This document shows positions 22,964-35,126 of a stretch of 64,000 bases of DNA, one piece after another. The DNA comes from Corydoras sp. C115 (lineage: Eukaryota > Chordata > Actinopteri > Siluriformes > Callichthyidae): the NCBI GenBank assembly GCA_019802505.1, contig JAFMOC010000422.1, forward strand, positions 65,001 to 129,000, given 5' to 3'. Each line of letters starts with the position of its first letter. Within the stretch, counting starts at the first letter, position 1. The position numbers and the translations under genes are program-made. The notes beneath the pieces were generated by a model. The model was not told the origin of the DNA, searched no databases, and saw nothing but the letters and a program-made list of their open reading frames with translations.

Positions 22964-23989
22964 TCAGCCGACCTCGGAGTTTTTGTCCTGGTCAGTGTCT
23001 GTGGAGATGGACGATTCGTGGCTGTTGTCTATGGACGACTCGCTGCCGGTGCTCTCCCCGGACAGCAGCCTGGTCACGCGGAGGTCCGCCTGCAGTGTCC
23101 GCACGTCGTTCCCGATGCCCATCTCGTTCAGCTCGTTGATGAGCTGCACCAGTCCACTCTTGTCGGGGTCGCCGTCCAGTACGTCCTCGCATTCGAAGTG
23201 CGTGGCCCTCTCCTCAGCCTCCTCCCCGAGCAGGTCCTCGGTGATGGAGCCCAGCTTGGGCGCGCTCCGGCTGCGCTCCACCGGCGGCTTGTAGCAGCAC
23301 TGGCCGTTCAGCAGTTTGCGCAGGGGGACGAGCGGGATGGTCTGATCCCCGATCAGCTGCTGCTGCTGGTGCCGGGCGTCGTCGCGCCGTTTCAGCCGCT
23401 TGAACTCGGCCAGCGCCGTGGCGGAGGTCTGGTAGAGCAGGAGCGCCATGGCTTTCGCCTTCTCGGGCCGGGACACCAGCACGGCGTGGCAGCGCAGCAT
23501 CACCGCCTTGTGCTTCATCTCGTGCCGGTAGACCCAGGCGAACACCCGGGGCAACCTGGGGTCGGCCACGCAGTAGGTGATCCGGTGCAGCAGGTACAGG
23601 TGGCCGGGGCGGCGCGCCTTCTCGTCGGTGTGCACCATGCGCACCCCCTGCGCGCTGACCGTCAGGCGCATCTTGGTGCCGTTCTTGCCCATCTCGCTCT
23701 TGTTCCAGATCTTGCTCACGGCCACGTCCGTGCAGCCCTCGCCCTTGGACTGGATGGTGGTGGCGTTGCCCAGGTAGAGCACCGTGTAGGTGGGGTCCTC
23801 GCTGGTGATGTTGAGTTTCTTGCGCTTGGACTTGAACATGCTGCCCACGCGGTTCAGCGCGCTCTCCGGACACGCCTTGGCGAACGACGTGAGCGCGGAG
23901 TAGTTGAGGCTCACCGCGTAACCCTTCTGCTTCCCCTGCTTGTCTTCCTCGATCAGCTCGAACTTGTTCTTCTTCCAGGGCAACATCAT
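22964..23989 (-). CDS. fam43a: FAM43A, PTB/PID-domain protein (single exon)
   Basis: Uninterrupted 341-codon frame, clearly FAM43A. It opens MMLPWKKNKFEL; the mammalian protein starts MLPWKK, so translation probably starts at the second ATG (23984-23986), though either could serve. A PTB/PID fold spans about residues 62-200 (SEDPTYTVLYLGNATTI, then LTVSAQGVRMVH, RITYCVADPRLPRVFAWVYR and AVMLRCHAVLVS). The tail keeps two family signatures, RSRSAPKLGSITEDLLGE (about 239-256) and NDVRTLQADLRVTRLLSG (near 296-313), and ends in a Ser/Asp-rich stretch. It is shorter than the human protein (about 423 residues, from memory), mainly through loss of an acidic insert after the first signature. The coding region is much more GC-rich than its surroundings. 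PTB domains bind NPxY-type peptides, but no partner can be read from the sequence. FAM43B is the main alternative; the LSG1 neighbour favours FAM43A. Confidence 0.95.
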   Translation of the reverse strand: MMLPWKKNKFELIEEDKQGKQKGYAVSLNYSALTSFAKACPESALNRVGSMFKSKRKKLNITSEDPTYTVLYLGNATTIQSKGEGCTDVAVSKIWNKSEMGKNGTKMRLTVSAQGVRMVHTDEKARRPGHLYLLHRITYCVADPRLPRVFAWVYRHEMKHKAVMLRCHAVLVSRPEKAKAMALLLYQTSATALAEFKRLKRRDDARHQQQQLIGDQTIPLVPLRKLLNGQCCYKPPVERSRSAPKLGSITEDLLGEEAEERATHFECEDVLDGDPDKSGLVQLINELNEMGIGNDVRTLQADLRVTRLLSGESTGSESSIDNSHESSISTDTDQDKNSEVG

Positions 23990-24000
23990 AAGTCGGATGG

Positions 24001-24240
24001 GGGGGCGGTTGAGGCTTCGCTTCGGTGCTGATGGAACGGGGTGGCCGGCTCTCTCTCTCTCTCGGATGAACGCGGTTACATGGCTGGGGACGCCGGGCGC
24101 GTCGCGGCACTGTCAGCTCACAGGCGTCGCAAGCCGTCCGTCCTCCACCCGCGGCGTTATCAGCTGGATGTACACTAACAGGAACCGGGCAGTCCGCTGG
24201 AGTTATACACTGGGCTGAACCAACTCAGGAAGGGGAAGCT
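24001..24240 (-). promoter_or_regulatory. fam43a 5' flank
   Basis: GC-rich DNA just upstream of the start codon, with a CT repeat at 24050-24064. It probably holds the 5' UTR and core promoter. No TATA box stands out. Confidence 0.4.
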
Positions 24241-24536
24241 CGTCTTGGAACAGACCAAATGACGCCCAGTGGCAACATGTCAGATTTACAGTGTTTGATA
24301 AATAAATCACAATTTTCAGTTTTCACCAGGGGATTATTACAATAATCTGATTCTGAGTTTCCAATTTATATATATAGGTACAGCTCATTGTTTCTCCAGT
24401 ATATAGATGGATATACAGTATATATATATGTACATATACTGTATAAATTGGAAATACAGTAAATTGTCATCTTACAAGAGAGACACCATCATGCCGGAGC
24501 CAAATTCCTTGTGTGTGTAACATACTTGGCAAAAAT
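24241..24536. other. AT-rich intergenic DNA
   Basis: Between the divergent fam43a and lsg1 genes. Contains TATATA-type simple sequence at about 24366-24445. Confidence 0.45.
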
Positions 24537-24666
24537 ATCGAATCCCAATCTGGTGGAGTTTCCATGTTCTCCCCGTGTCCCCGTGGGTTTCCTCCGGGTT
24601 CTCCGCTTTCCTCCCACAGTCCAAAAACATGGATCGAGTCAACTGAATTCTCCAACTTGCCCCATA
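24537..24666 (+). mobile_element. SINE-A middle fragment
   Basis: Cut at both ends. It runs straight into the next copy's head at 'cccata|gcggcacgg', a junction also seen at 58.85 kb. Confidence 0.75.
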
Positions 24667-24979
24667 GCGGCACGGTGGCTTAGTGGTCGGCACGTTCGCC
24701 TCTCAGCGCTAGGGATTCCCGGTTCGAATTCCCATCTGGGTGGAGTTTCCATGTTCTCCCCGTGTCCGCGTGGGTCAAGTTAATTGAGTTCTCTAAATTG
24801 CCCCATATAGAGTGTGTTTGAGTGTGTGAATGTGTACCCAGCGATTGATTGGCTGGGTCTATCTGCCCAGCGCCTGGGTCTATCTGCCCAGCGCCCGAGA
24901 CGTTCTCTCCTGGATGGGCATGGGGAACCCCCCCCCGACCCTAGTAGAGGATAAAGTGGGAGATAATGAATGAATGAAC
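24667..24979 (+). mobile_element. SINE-A copy
   Basis: Lacks the TCCGGTTTCCTCC block and carries a duplicated 'ctgggtctatctgcccagcg' segment at about 24852-24891. Confidence 0.85.
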
Positions 24980-25135
24980 TTGCCCCATATAGAATGTGTC
25001 TTTATGAGTGAGTGTGTCCCCAGCGATAGATTGGCGCCTTGTCCTGGGTGTGTCTGCCCAGCGCCCGAAACGTTCTCCCCTGGATGGGCATGGGGAACCA
25101 CCAGCAACCCTAGTAGGGGATAAAGCGGAAGATAA
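24980..25135 (+). mobile_element. SINE-A 3' fragment
   Basis: 5'-truncated copy from 'cttgccccatatagaatgtg' to the end, followed by (TA)n at about 25145-25177. Confidence 0.8.
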
Positions 25136-25144
25136 TAGAAGATG

Positions 25145-25177
<33 letters not shown>

Positions 25178-25412
25178 GGGAGTGGTAGCTCAGTGGTTGG
25201 GGTTATCAATCTGAAGGTTGGCAGTTCAAATCCCAGGTCCCCTGAAGTTACCAATGTGGGTCCTTGAGCAAGACCCTTACCCATTATTGGGGGATGTTGT
25301 GCTTTTTAAAACATTCTTGGCAGGGAGCATTACTCTGTTAAATTGAAGGGTATACAGTTTCCATTTTGTAAGTCGCTTTGGATAAAAGCGGCTGCTAAAT
25401 GACCAAATGCAA
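25178..25412 (+). mobile_element. SINE-B copy (L2-tailed SINE)
   Basis: tRNA-like head with GTAGCTCAGTGG (box A) and GTTCAAATCCC (box B), the middle block 'ccttgagcaagacccttac', an extra 'attcttggcagggagcatta' segment, and the tail AAGTCGCTTTGGATAAAAGC followed by AAATG repeats. That tail is shared with the L2-type LINE ends at 57.5 and 58.3 kb, which explains how this SINE could borrow the LINE's reverse transcriptase. Confidence 0.8.
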
Positions 25413-25584
25413 ATGGAGATGTAAATGTACTTCAAATGCCCAAATTGGTATCTTCTTTCCAGTTGCAAGCACGTACAATATCCAGGGACGGATTTTGGGA
25501 GGTCAGACACTGATGTTGGGCGAGAGGGGCTGGTTCAGTTCTCATCTCATGACCCCTTTGATAATCTTCTACTTAATACTCTAC

Positions 25585-25797
25585 TATGGTGCAATAGGCC
25601 ATTCCCATCAAGGGGAACATTTTTGGCGCTCAGCAGAAACATTCTGGACAGGGCGCCAGCCCATCACTACATTTTATAGGGGCAATTTATATATGGGCAA
25701 TTGAAAGCACTTCAACGTGAATCCATGTTTTTGGACTGTGGTGGGAAACCGGAGAACCCAGAGGAAACCCACGTGGACTCGGGGAGAACATGTTGGA
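25585..25797 (-). mobile_element. Diverged SINE-A copy
   Basis: Old reverse copy; 'gtttttggactgtgg' and the following block are clear, and the rest is worn. Confidence 0.6.
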
Positions 25798-26063
25798 ACA
25801 GGAAAGAGAATTCCCTAAACTATTTCCTCTTGCGTGTGACTAAATAATACACCTGAATTCAACAGTAAAGCAGTGTGTCCCGATACATTTGTCAACCTCG
25901 TGTATCAACAAACTTAAAAGGTGTATTTTTGCTGAGAAACCTATAAAAAAAAACGCGTGCGTGCTGCCATCTAGTGGAAGGTCAAGGATAAAACAATCTT
26001 TTATAAGCTCTAGTCATGAAATTAATCAGAAATAACTACTTATGGCAAAAATAAAAATTAATC
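25798..26063. other. AT-rich single-copy stretch
   Basis: No feature recognised. Confidence 0.4.
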
Positions 26064-26166
26064 CCCCTTTATCCTCTATTAGGGTCACGGGGGGGGGGGG
26101 CTAGGCACACACTCACACAAACACACTCTATATGGGGCAATTTTGAGAATTCAATTGACTTGATCC
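26064..26166 (-). mobile_element. SINE-A copy, left part, split by insertion
   Basis: Reverse copy interrupted at 'attgacttgatcc'. It continues at 26508-26598 beyond the inserted element. Confidence 0.85.
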
Positions 26167-26507
26167 GGGCGGCACGGTGGCTTAGTGGTTGGCATGTTCT
26201 CCTCTCAGTACTAGGGATTCCCGGTTCGAATCCCCATCTGGGTGGAGTTTCCATGTTCTCCCCCTGTCTGCGTGGGTTTCCTCCGGTTTCCTCCCACAGT
26301 CCAAAAACATGGATTAAGTCAATTGAATTCTCAAAATTGCCCCATATAGAGTGTGTCTGTGTGAGTGAGTGTGTACCCAGCGATGGATTGGCGCCCTGTC
26401 CTGGGTCTATCTGCCCAGCGCCCGAGATGTTCTCCCCTGGATGGGCATGGGGAACCCCACAGCAACCCTAATAAAGGATTAAGCGGGAGATAATGAATGA
26501 ATGAATG
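26167..26507 (+). mobile_element. SINE-A copy inserted in another SINE-A
   Basis: Full-length plus-strand element. ATTGACTTGATCC stands on both sides (about 26154-26166 and 26509-26521), a perfect 13-bp target duplication, so this is a true retroposition event into an existing SINE. Confidence 0.9.
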
Positions 26508-26598
26508 AATTGACTTGATCCATGTTTTTGGACTGTGGGAGGAAACCGGAGAACCCGGAGGAAACCCACGCAGACACGGGGAGAACATGGAAACTCCC
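26508..26598 (-). mobile_element. SINE-A copy, right part, split by insertion
   Basis: Continues the element that starts at 26064. The head is missing. Confidence 0.82.
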
Positions 26599-26699
26599 CA
26601 CTTGATTAAGTAGACCAGGCTCGCGACACGATATCCCCCAGAAGGGAGCAAACACGGGCGGATTACAAATCGAGCTGTGTTCCCTGTCGTTCTGCACTT

Positions 26700-26861
26700 C
26701 AACTAGCACTTGGGTCTCAATCCTTTACGCCCTATCTAGTGCACTCGATTACCAGTGAGCGGTGATTTTGGTGACTCGATAGTGCCTGTATATCGAACGT
26801 GTGGCGCAGGAGAGTTGTGTTTTGGAACCGCGGTTAACTTTATCTTCATCTTTCTCTCAAA
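26700..26861 (+). promoter_or_regulatory. lsg1 5' flank and 5' UTR
   Basis: SINE-free segment ahead of the start codon, with a pyrimidine-rich stretch (tatcttcatctttctctc) directly before 'aaaATGG'. No TATA box stands out, as is usual for a housekeeping gene. The fam43a start lies 2.87 kb away on the other strand. Confidence 0.4.
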
Positions 26862-26963
26862 ATGGGAAAGAAACGAGGTCGAGGAGAGGGGACGGGTTTA
26901 GGGAGAGCTTTAATCAGAGAGAGACTGAACGCAGGACGTGGGAACAGAAGACATGACACTTGG
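26862..26963 (+). CDS. lsg1: lsg1 coding exon 1
   Basis: Starts at ATG in an 'aaaATGG' context. Encodes the basic N-terminus and ends at a Trp codon before GTAAGG (phase 0). Confidence 0.93.
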
Positions 26964-28136
26964 GTAAGGGGCCACGCTGTTAGCAACATGCTAACGGATC
27001 ATGTTAGTGATGGGAGAGTGAAGCTAAAGGCAGAACCAAAGACCTTAAAGTATTCACTAAAGACGGCTCTCCTCTTAAAAAGATGTCTGTCTTTTGTGGT
27101 TCTATGTATTTAAGAGTGGTTCGTCTGTCTGTATATTTATATGTATACACGTCTGTCTGTGTGTCTCGTGACTGACTGTGTGTCTCTGACTGTTTGTGTC
27201 TGACTCTGTGACTGTCTGTCTGTGACTGATTGTGTCTGACTGTCTGTGACTGATTGTCTGTCTGTCTGTCTGCTACTGTCTCTGACTGTCTGTGACTGAC
27301 TGTGTCTGAGTGTCTGTCTGTCTGTCTGCTACTGTCTCTGACTGTCTGTGACTGACTGTGTCTGAGTGTCTGGCTGTCTCTGATTGACTGTCTGTCTGTG
27401 ACTGACTGTCTTTCTGTCCGACTGTCTGTGACTGACGGTCTGTCTGTGACTGACTCTGACTGTATGTCTGTCTGTCTGTGACTGACTGTGACTGTATGTC
27501 TGACTGTGACTGTATGTCTGTCTGTCTGTGACTGACTGTGACTGTTGTCTGACTGTGACTGTATGTCTGTCTGTCTGTGACTGACTGTCTGTCTGTCTGT
27601 GACTGACTGTGTGTCTCTGACTGTTTGTGTCTGACTCTGTGACTGTCTGTCTGTGACTGATTGTGTCTGACTCTCTGTGACTGATTGTCTGTCCGTCTGT
27701 GACTGTCTCTGACTGTCTGTGACTGACTGTGACTGAGTGTCTGGCTGGCTGTCTCTGACTGACTGACTGTCTGTCTGTGACTGACTGTCTTTCTGTCTGA
27801 CTGTCTGTGACTGACGGTCTGTCTGTGACTGACTCTGACTGTCTGTCTGTCTGTCTGTGACTGACTGTGACTGTATGTCTGACTGTGACTATGTCTGTCT
27901 GTCTGTGACTGACTGTCTTTCTGTCTGACTGTCTGTGTCTGTCTGTGACTGACTATTACTGTATGTCTGTCTGTGACTGACTGTCTTTGTCTGACTGTGA
28001 CTGACTGACTGTCTGTCTGTCTGTGACTGACTCTGACTGACTGTCTGTCTGTCTGTCTGTCTGTGACTGACTCTGACTGACTGTCTGTCCTGTCTGTCTG
28101 TGACTGACTCTGACTGACTGTCTGTCTGTGACTGAC

Positions 28137-28169
<33 letters not shown>

Positions 28170-28594
28170 GCTTTTCTGCAGCAGTGAGAAACTGAACACC
28201 TGTGTCACTGCTGGACTGAGAATAATCTGTCAACAGATTATTCCCCCCTATTTATTAATTAATCCCTCTGTATTTTTAGCATGAAGTTGTAGATAATTAG
28301 TCTGTTGTTCCGAGTAATTAGTGATATGTCCTCTGTTTCCCCGTCTCCAGCTTCACACCAGTGAACTGAATGACGGTTATGAGTGGGGACGTCTGAATCT
28401 GCAGTCTGTGACGGAGCAGAGCTCTATGGACGACTTTCTGGCCACCGCTGAACTCGCCGGCACAGAGTTCGTAGCAGGTCAGTTATTTAAACATCTGCAA
28501 CCCGAATTCTCAGTCGTTCATTCATTCATCCATCATCTTCCGCTTTATCCTCTATTAGGGTCGCGGGGGGGGGGGGGGGGGGGGGGGGGGGGTG

Positions 28595-28646
<52 letters not shown>

Positions 28647-31600
28647 GGGGGGTTCCCCATGCCCATCCAGGGGAGAACGTTTCTGACGCTGGGCAGATAC
28701 ACCCAGGACAGGACGCCAATCTATCAATGGGCACACACTCACTCACTCACTCACTCACTCACTCACACAGACACACTCTATATGGGGCAATTTGCAGAAC
28801 TCAATTGACTTGATCCATGTTCTTGGACTGTGGGAGGAAACCGGAGAACCTGGAGGAAACCCACGCGGACACGGGGAGAACATGGAAACTCCACCCAGAT
28901 GGAGATTCGAACCGGGAATCCCTAGCGCTGAGAGGAGAACATGCTAAATCACTAACTCACCTTGCCACCCATGACTGTATATATTCATTCATTCATTATC
29001 TTCCGCTTTATCCTATATTAGGGTCGCGGGGGGGTTCCCCATGCCCATCCAGGGGAGAACGTCTCGGGCGCCGGGCAGACAGACCCAGGACAGGGCGCCA
29101 ATCCATCGCTGGGCACACACTCACTCCCACACTTATACACACTCTATATGGGGCAATTTGCAGAATTCAATTGACTTGATCCATGTTTTTGGACTGTGGG
29201 AGGAAACCGGAGAACCCCGAGGAAACCCACGGGGAGAACCTGGAAACTCCACCCAGATTGGGATTCGAACCTGGAATCCCCACTGAGAGGAGAACATGCC
29301 AACCACTAAGCCACCGTGCCGCCCTTTCTCAGTTGTTGCTCATTTCTGTTCAATCATTCAGAGAAGCTTAACGTCAAGTGGGTCCCAGCTGAAGCGCGAA
29401 GTGGTCTCCTGACAGCAGAGGAGAGCAGGAGGATCAAGAAGCTGCATGAAGAACACAAACAGTTCCTTCGCATCCCACGGAGGTTCTACAGCATCCCAGC
29501 TCCACCTCTGAATGCTCCTGTACACACATTGTGGTGTTCGTATCTCATCCGCGTTCGTTTTCTATTCCAGACCCCCCTGGGATAAGAGTACCAGCCCCGA
29601 GCTCCTCCAGCAAGCCGAACGGGACGGCTTTCTCACATGGAGGCGAGAGTTAGCACGGTGAGGGGATGTGCCGGTCACTGGTGCTGCTTCATCCGCTCGT
29701 GCAGTGGAACGTTCCGCCGGCGTCCGGCAGGTTTCTGTAAACAGTAGGGGTGTCTTCAACTAAGGATTTTCATAGTCGAATCTGATTCGTCAGATTTTCC
29801 CTATAGTCGACCGATAGTCGGATCAGTTAAAATTTCACCACAAGATGGCGCTATAAGCGTGGTTATTAAAAAAGATTTTTCTCATTTGGAATGTGCAACT
29901 AACTGCAGGGGGAGCTTTATTAATGTGTAGCCTATTGTTAAAGCGCACACATCATTTAAAAAAAATATTAACAGAAATTAGGATGATTTTATTTGATAAA
30001 AGGCTATATATATTAGGGGTGAGCTGCAATATTCGCTGATTCGACGATTCGATTCGGAGAACCGTAGTCGACTATGAACCTCATAGTCGAATGTACCATT
30101 TTGACCACATGGGGGCGCCCATGGCTGCTGCTAAGCATTAGTTTTTACATGAAATGTCTTTGTTTTCGTTATATATATAGCCTTTTGTCAAATAAAATCA
30201 TCCTAGTTTTAGAGAAAAAAAAAGAAAAAGAAAAACAAAAAGGTTTTCTTTTGTTAGAAAAACAAGCAAAATATATAAAAAAAACTTTTTTATAAACTAT
30301 GCTTATAGCGCCATCTTGTGGTGAAATTTTAACTGATTCGACTATCAGTCGACTATAGGGAAAATCTGACGAATCAGTTTCGACTACAAAAATCTGTAGT
30401 TGAATACAGCCCTAATATATATAACGAAAACAAAGACATTTCATGTAAAAACTAATGCTTAGCAGCAGCCATGGGCACCCCCATGTGGTCAAAATGGTAC
30501 ATTCGACTATGAGGTTCATGGTCGACTACGGTTCTCCGAATCGAATCGTCGAATCAGCGAATATTGCAGCTCACCCATAGTAAACAGTGACCTCTGCTGG
30601 TTGTTACATTTACATTACATTTACATTTGGTCATTTATTGGACGCTTTTATCCAAAGCGACTTACAAGGTGAACACAGGGTTCATCACAACATCCCTGGA
30701 GCAATGAGGGTTAAGGGTCTTGCTCAAGGACCCACACTGGTAACTTCAGTGGACCTGGGATTTGAACCCCCAACCTTCAGATTGAAGGCCCAACACCCTG
30801 ACCACTGAGCTACCACACCCACTGGTTGTTCTGCCCAGCGACCTTTCACTCCTTTTAGTTTTCCAGGTCTTCCTTCCGCATGTGTGCTGTCTCTGCCATC
30901 TCTGCCGTCTGACCCCAATTTTGCATCCTCCCGATTATTCATTCATTCATTATCTTCCGCTTTATCCTCTATTAGGGTCGCGGTGGGGTTCCCCATGCCC
31001 ATCCAGGGGAGAACGTCTCGGGCGCTGGGCAGATACACCCAGGACAGGGCGCCAATCCATCGCTGGGCACACACTCACTCCCACACAGACACACTCCACC
31101 AGGGGCAATCCCGAGAACTCAATTGACTTGATTCATGTTTTTGGACTGTGGGAGGAAACCGGAGAACCCGGAGGAAACCCATGCAGATATGGGGAGAACA
31201 TGGAAACTCCACCCAGATTGGGATTCGAACCAGGAATCCCTAGCGCTGAGAGGAGAACGTGCTAAACCACTAAGCCACCAAACCCCATATCCATCCATCC
31301 ATCCATTCATTCATTATCTATCGCTTTATCCTCTATTAGGGTCGCGGTGGGGTTCCCCATGTCCATCCAGGGGAGAACGTTTCGGGCGCTGGGCAGATAC
31401 ACCCAGGACAGGACGCCAATCTATCACTGGGCACACACACACTCACACAGACACACTCTATATGGGGCAATTTGGACAATTCAGTCGACCTTGATCCATG
31501 TTTTTGGATTGTGGGAGGAAACCGGAGAACCTGGAGGAAACCCATGCGGACATGGGGAGAACAAGGAAACTCCACCCAGATTGGGATTCGAACCGGGAAT

Positions 31601-33915
31601 CCCCACTGAGAGGAGAACATGCCAACCACTAAGCCACCGTGACGCCCTTTCTCAATTGTTGCTCATTTCTGATCTCTGTTCAATCATTCAGAGAAGCTCA
31701 ACGTCAAGTGGGTCCTAGGACCCAGGAAAGGACGCCAATCTATCACTGGGCACACACTCACTCACACAAACACACTCTATATGGGGCAATTTGCAGAACT
31801 CAATTGACTTGATCCATGTTTTTGGACTGTGGGAGGAAACCGGAGAACCTGGAGGAAACCCATGCGGACACGGGGAGAACATGGAAACTCCACCCCGATT
31901 GGGGCTGCCTCATCCTCCCGACTAGTTCATGTAAATTCATCCCTCTATGGTTTTGCCCCGTTAGGCTGGAGGAGGAGCAGAAGTTGATCCTCACGCCATT
32001 TGAGAGAAACCTGGACTTCTGGAGACAGCTGTGGAGAGTCATAGAGAGGAGGTGAGTTGGTGAGGGGCGGCCGAGCCGGGTGACCCCCGAGACCCTACGA
32101 GGTCTCGGAGTGAATCGTGGCTTTTCGACTATGATGTCATAATGTTATCTCTTGCCCCATTGGGAAATCTCACTAAAAAAATCCCATCTGCAGTGACATC
32201 GTGGTCCAGATCGTGGACGCCCGAAACCCTTTGCTGTTCCGCTGTCCGGACCTGGTACGTCAACGCGGACCTTATTCTGACCCGATTCCAAAGCCGCACG
32301 TCTCTGACACGCTGTGGGTTTAATTCCCCATCAGGAGAACTACGTCAGAGAGGTTTCTGATCACAAGGTGAACATGTTACTCCTGAACAAAGCCGATCTG
32401 CTGACCAGGGAACAACGGAGAACTTGGGCCACGTACTTCCAGAACCAAGGGATCAAAGCAGTGTTCTGGTCTGCGCTGGCTGAAGCCGAGCGGCTGGATG
32501 CAGAGGAGAAGGTCAGAACCCCATATCCATCCATCCTTTCATTACATTCTGCTTTATCCTATATTAGGTTCGCAGCGGGGTTCCCCATGTCCATCCAGGG
32601 GAGAACGTTTCGGGCGCTGGGCAGATACACCCAGGACAGGACGCCAACCTATCACTGAGCACACACTCACACACACACACTCTATATGGGGCAATTTGGA
32701 GAACTCATTTGACTTGATCCATGTTTTTGGACTGTGGGAGGAAACCGGAGAACCTGGAGGAAACCCATGCGGACATGGGGAGAACATGGAAACTCCACCC
32801 AGATGGGGAGTCGAACCTGGAATCCCTAGCGCTGAGAGGAGAACATGCCAACCACTACATCACCTTGCCACCCATGACTGTATATATTCATTCATTCATT
32901 ATCTTCCGCTTTATCCTCTATTAGGTTCGCAGCGGGGTTCCCCATGTCCATCCAGGGGAGAACGTTTCGGGCGCTGGGCAGATACACCCAGGACAGGACG
33001 CCAATCTATCACTGAGCACACACTCACTCACACAGACACACTCTATATGGGGCAATTTGGAGAACTCAATTGACTTGATCCATGTTTTTGGACTGTGGGA
33101 GGAAACCGGAGAACCCGGAGGAAACCCGGGGACACGGGGAGAACATGGAAACTCCACCCCGATTGGGATTCGAACTGGGAATCCCTAGTGCTGAGAGGAG
33201 AACATGCCAACCACTACATCACCTTGCCACCCATGACTGTATATATTCATTCATTCATTATCTCCCGCTTTATCCTCTATTAGGGTCGCGCGGGGGGGGG
33301 GTTCCCCATGCCCATCCAGGGGAGAACGTTTCGGGCGCTGGGCAGATACACCCAGGACAGGACGCCAATCTATCATTGGGCACACACTCACTCATACAAA
33401 CACACTCTATATGGGGCAATTTGGAGAACTCAATTGACTTGATCCATGTTTTTGGACTGTGGGAGGAAACCGGAGAACCCGGAGGAGACACGGGGAGAAC
33501 ATGCCAACCACCAAGCCACCGCGCCGCCCCTGACTGTATATAGTTGTCAATAAAATAATGAATTGTTTGATGTTGAAGGGAGAACATGTGGACGACCTGG
33601 AGGAGCAGAGTGATGAGGAAACATCTGAGAACCCTCAATCAGACCAATGTAAGAATATGGAGGGCAGCAGTTTAGATGAGGAGGAGCTCGTCTCCGCGGA
33701 CGACTCTTCGGTGAGGTTGGGTACGTCAGAGGCGGACTGGCACACGTGCTCCGAGACGTCAGGGGACGAACGGGACGAGGCGTCCAATCGCAACCTTTAT
33801 AACTCGAGCCGTCTGCTGCGCAAAGACGAGCTGCTGGACATGTTCAAGAGGTCACATCATGGAGTCAGGAGCAGGGAGGAGCATCTTACAGTGGGACTGG
33901 TAAAGCTGAGCTCAC

Positions 33916-33998
<83 letters not shown>

Positions 33999-34700
33999 GT
34001 TCAAGTTATTTATTTCTATAGTGCTTTTTACAACAGTACATTCACAAAGCTTTACAGCTTTACAGAATGAAAAGCCTTTAAACCCCCAAAGAGCAAGCCG
34101 AAGCAACAGTGGCAAGAAAAAACTCCCTGTTATGTTGTTATTTAAGGAAGAAACCTTGTGAGGACCGAGGCTCAGTGGGGACTCATCCTCCTTGAGCGGC
34201 CAGACAGCATCAACAGTGTAGGACAGCCATGTACAGATATTAAACAAATGGAAAAACTAACAACTGGAAAACTATATGTGAGTCCATTAGGGGGCGTCCT
34301 GCAGGACCGCCTTGTCAGGTTCCATCCTGTGTGTGTGAGTGTGTGTGTGTGTGTGTGTGTGTTCAAGTTCAAGTAAGTTCAAGTTATTTATTTATAGTGC
34401 GCTTTTTACAACAGTACATCGTCACAAAGCAGCTTTACAGAATGAAAAGCCTTTAGACCCCCAAAGAGCAAGCCGAAGCGACAGTGGCAAGAAAAAACTC
34501 CCTTTTATGTTGTTATTTAAGGAAGAAACCTTGTGAGGACCAAGACTCAGTGGGGGACTCATCCTCCTTGAGCGGCCAGACAGCATCAACAGTGTAGGAC
34601 AGCCATGTAGAGATATTAAACAAATGGAAAAACTAACAACTGGAAAATTATGTGTGTCCATTAGGGGGCGTCCTTCAGGACCGCCTTGTCAGGTTCCATC

Positions 34701-34743
<43 letters not shown>

Positions 34744-35080
34744 CAAGTTCAAGTAAGTTCAAGTTATTTATTTATATAGCGCTTTTTACAACAGTACATC
34801 GTCACAAAGCAGCTTTACAGAATGAAAAGCCTTTAGGACCCCCAAAGAGCAAGCCGAAGCGACAGTGGCAAGAAAAAACTCCCTGTTATGTTATTTAAGG
34901 AAGAAACCTTGTGAGGACCGAGACTCAGTGGGGGACTCGTCCTCCTTGAGTGTATAGGCAGCATCAACAGCGTAGGACACTAATGTACAGATATTTAACA
35001 AATGGAAAAACTAACAACTGGAAAACTATATGTGAGTCCAATAGGGGGCGTCCTGCAGGACCGCCTTGTCAGGTTCCATC

Positions 35081-35126
<46 letters not shown>

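Noticed and set aside
22895..24031. Long plus-strand open frame (378 codons) opposite fam43a
   Set aside because: Antisense shadow of a GC-rich coding exon; the composition (LVPGVVAPFQPLEL, many Val/Leu/Ala/Gly) follows from the opposite strand and fits no family.
23214..24110. 298-codon minus-strand frame overlapping fam43a
   Set aside because: Out-of-frame, Arg/Gln/Gly-rich reading of the same exon.
27273..28208. 311-codon frame in lsg1 intron 1
   Set aside because: Translation of a CTGT/CTGA array (DRQTDRQSQ repeats); no start context or splice support.
33558..33998. 146-codon frame at lsg1 exon 8 as a separate gene
   Set aside because: Its middle is lsg1 exon 8; the ends are intron and GT repeat.
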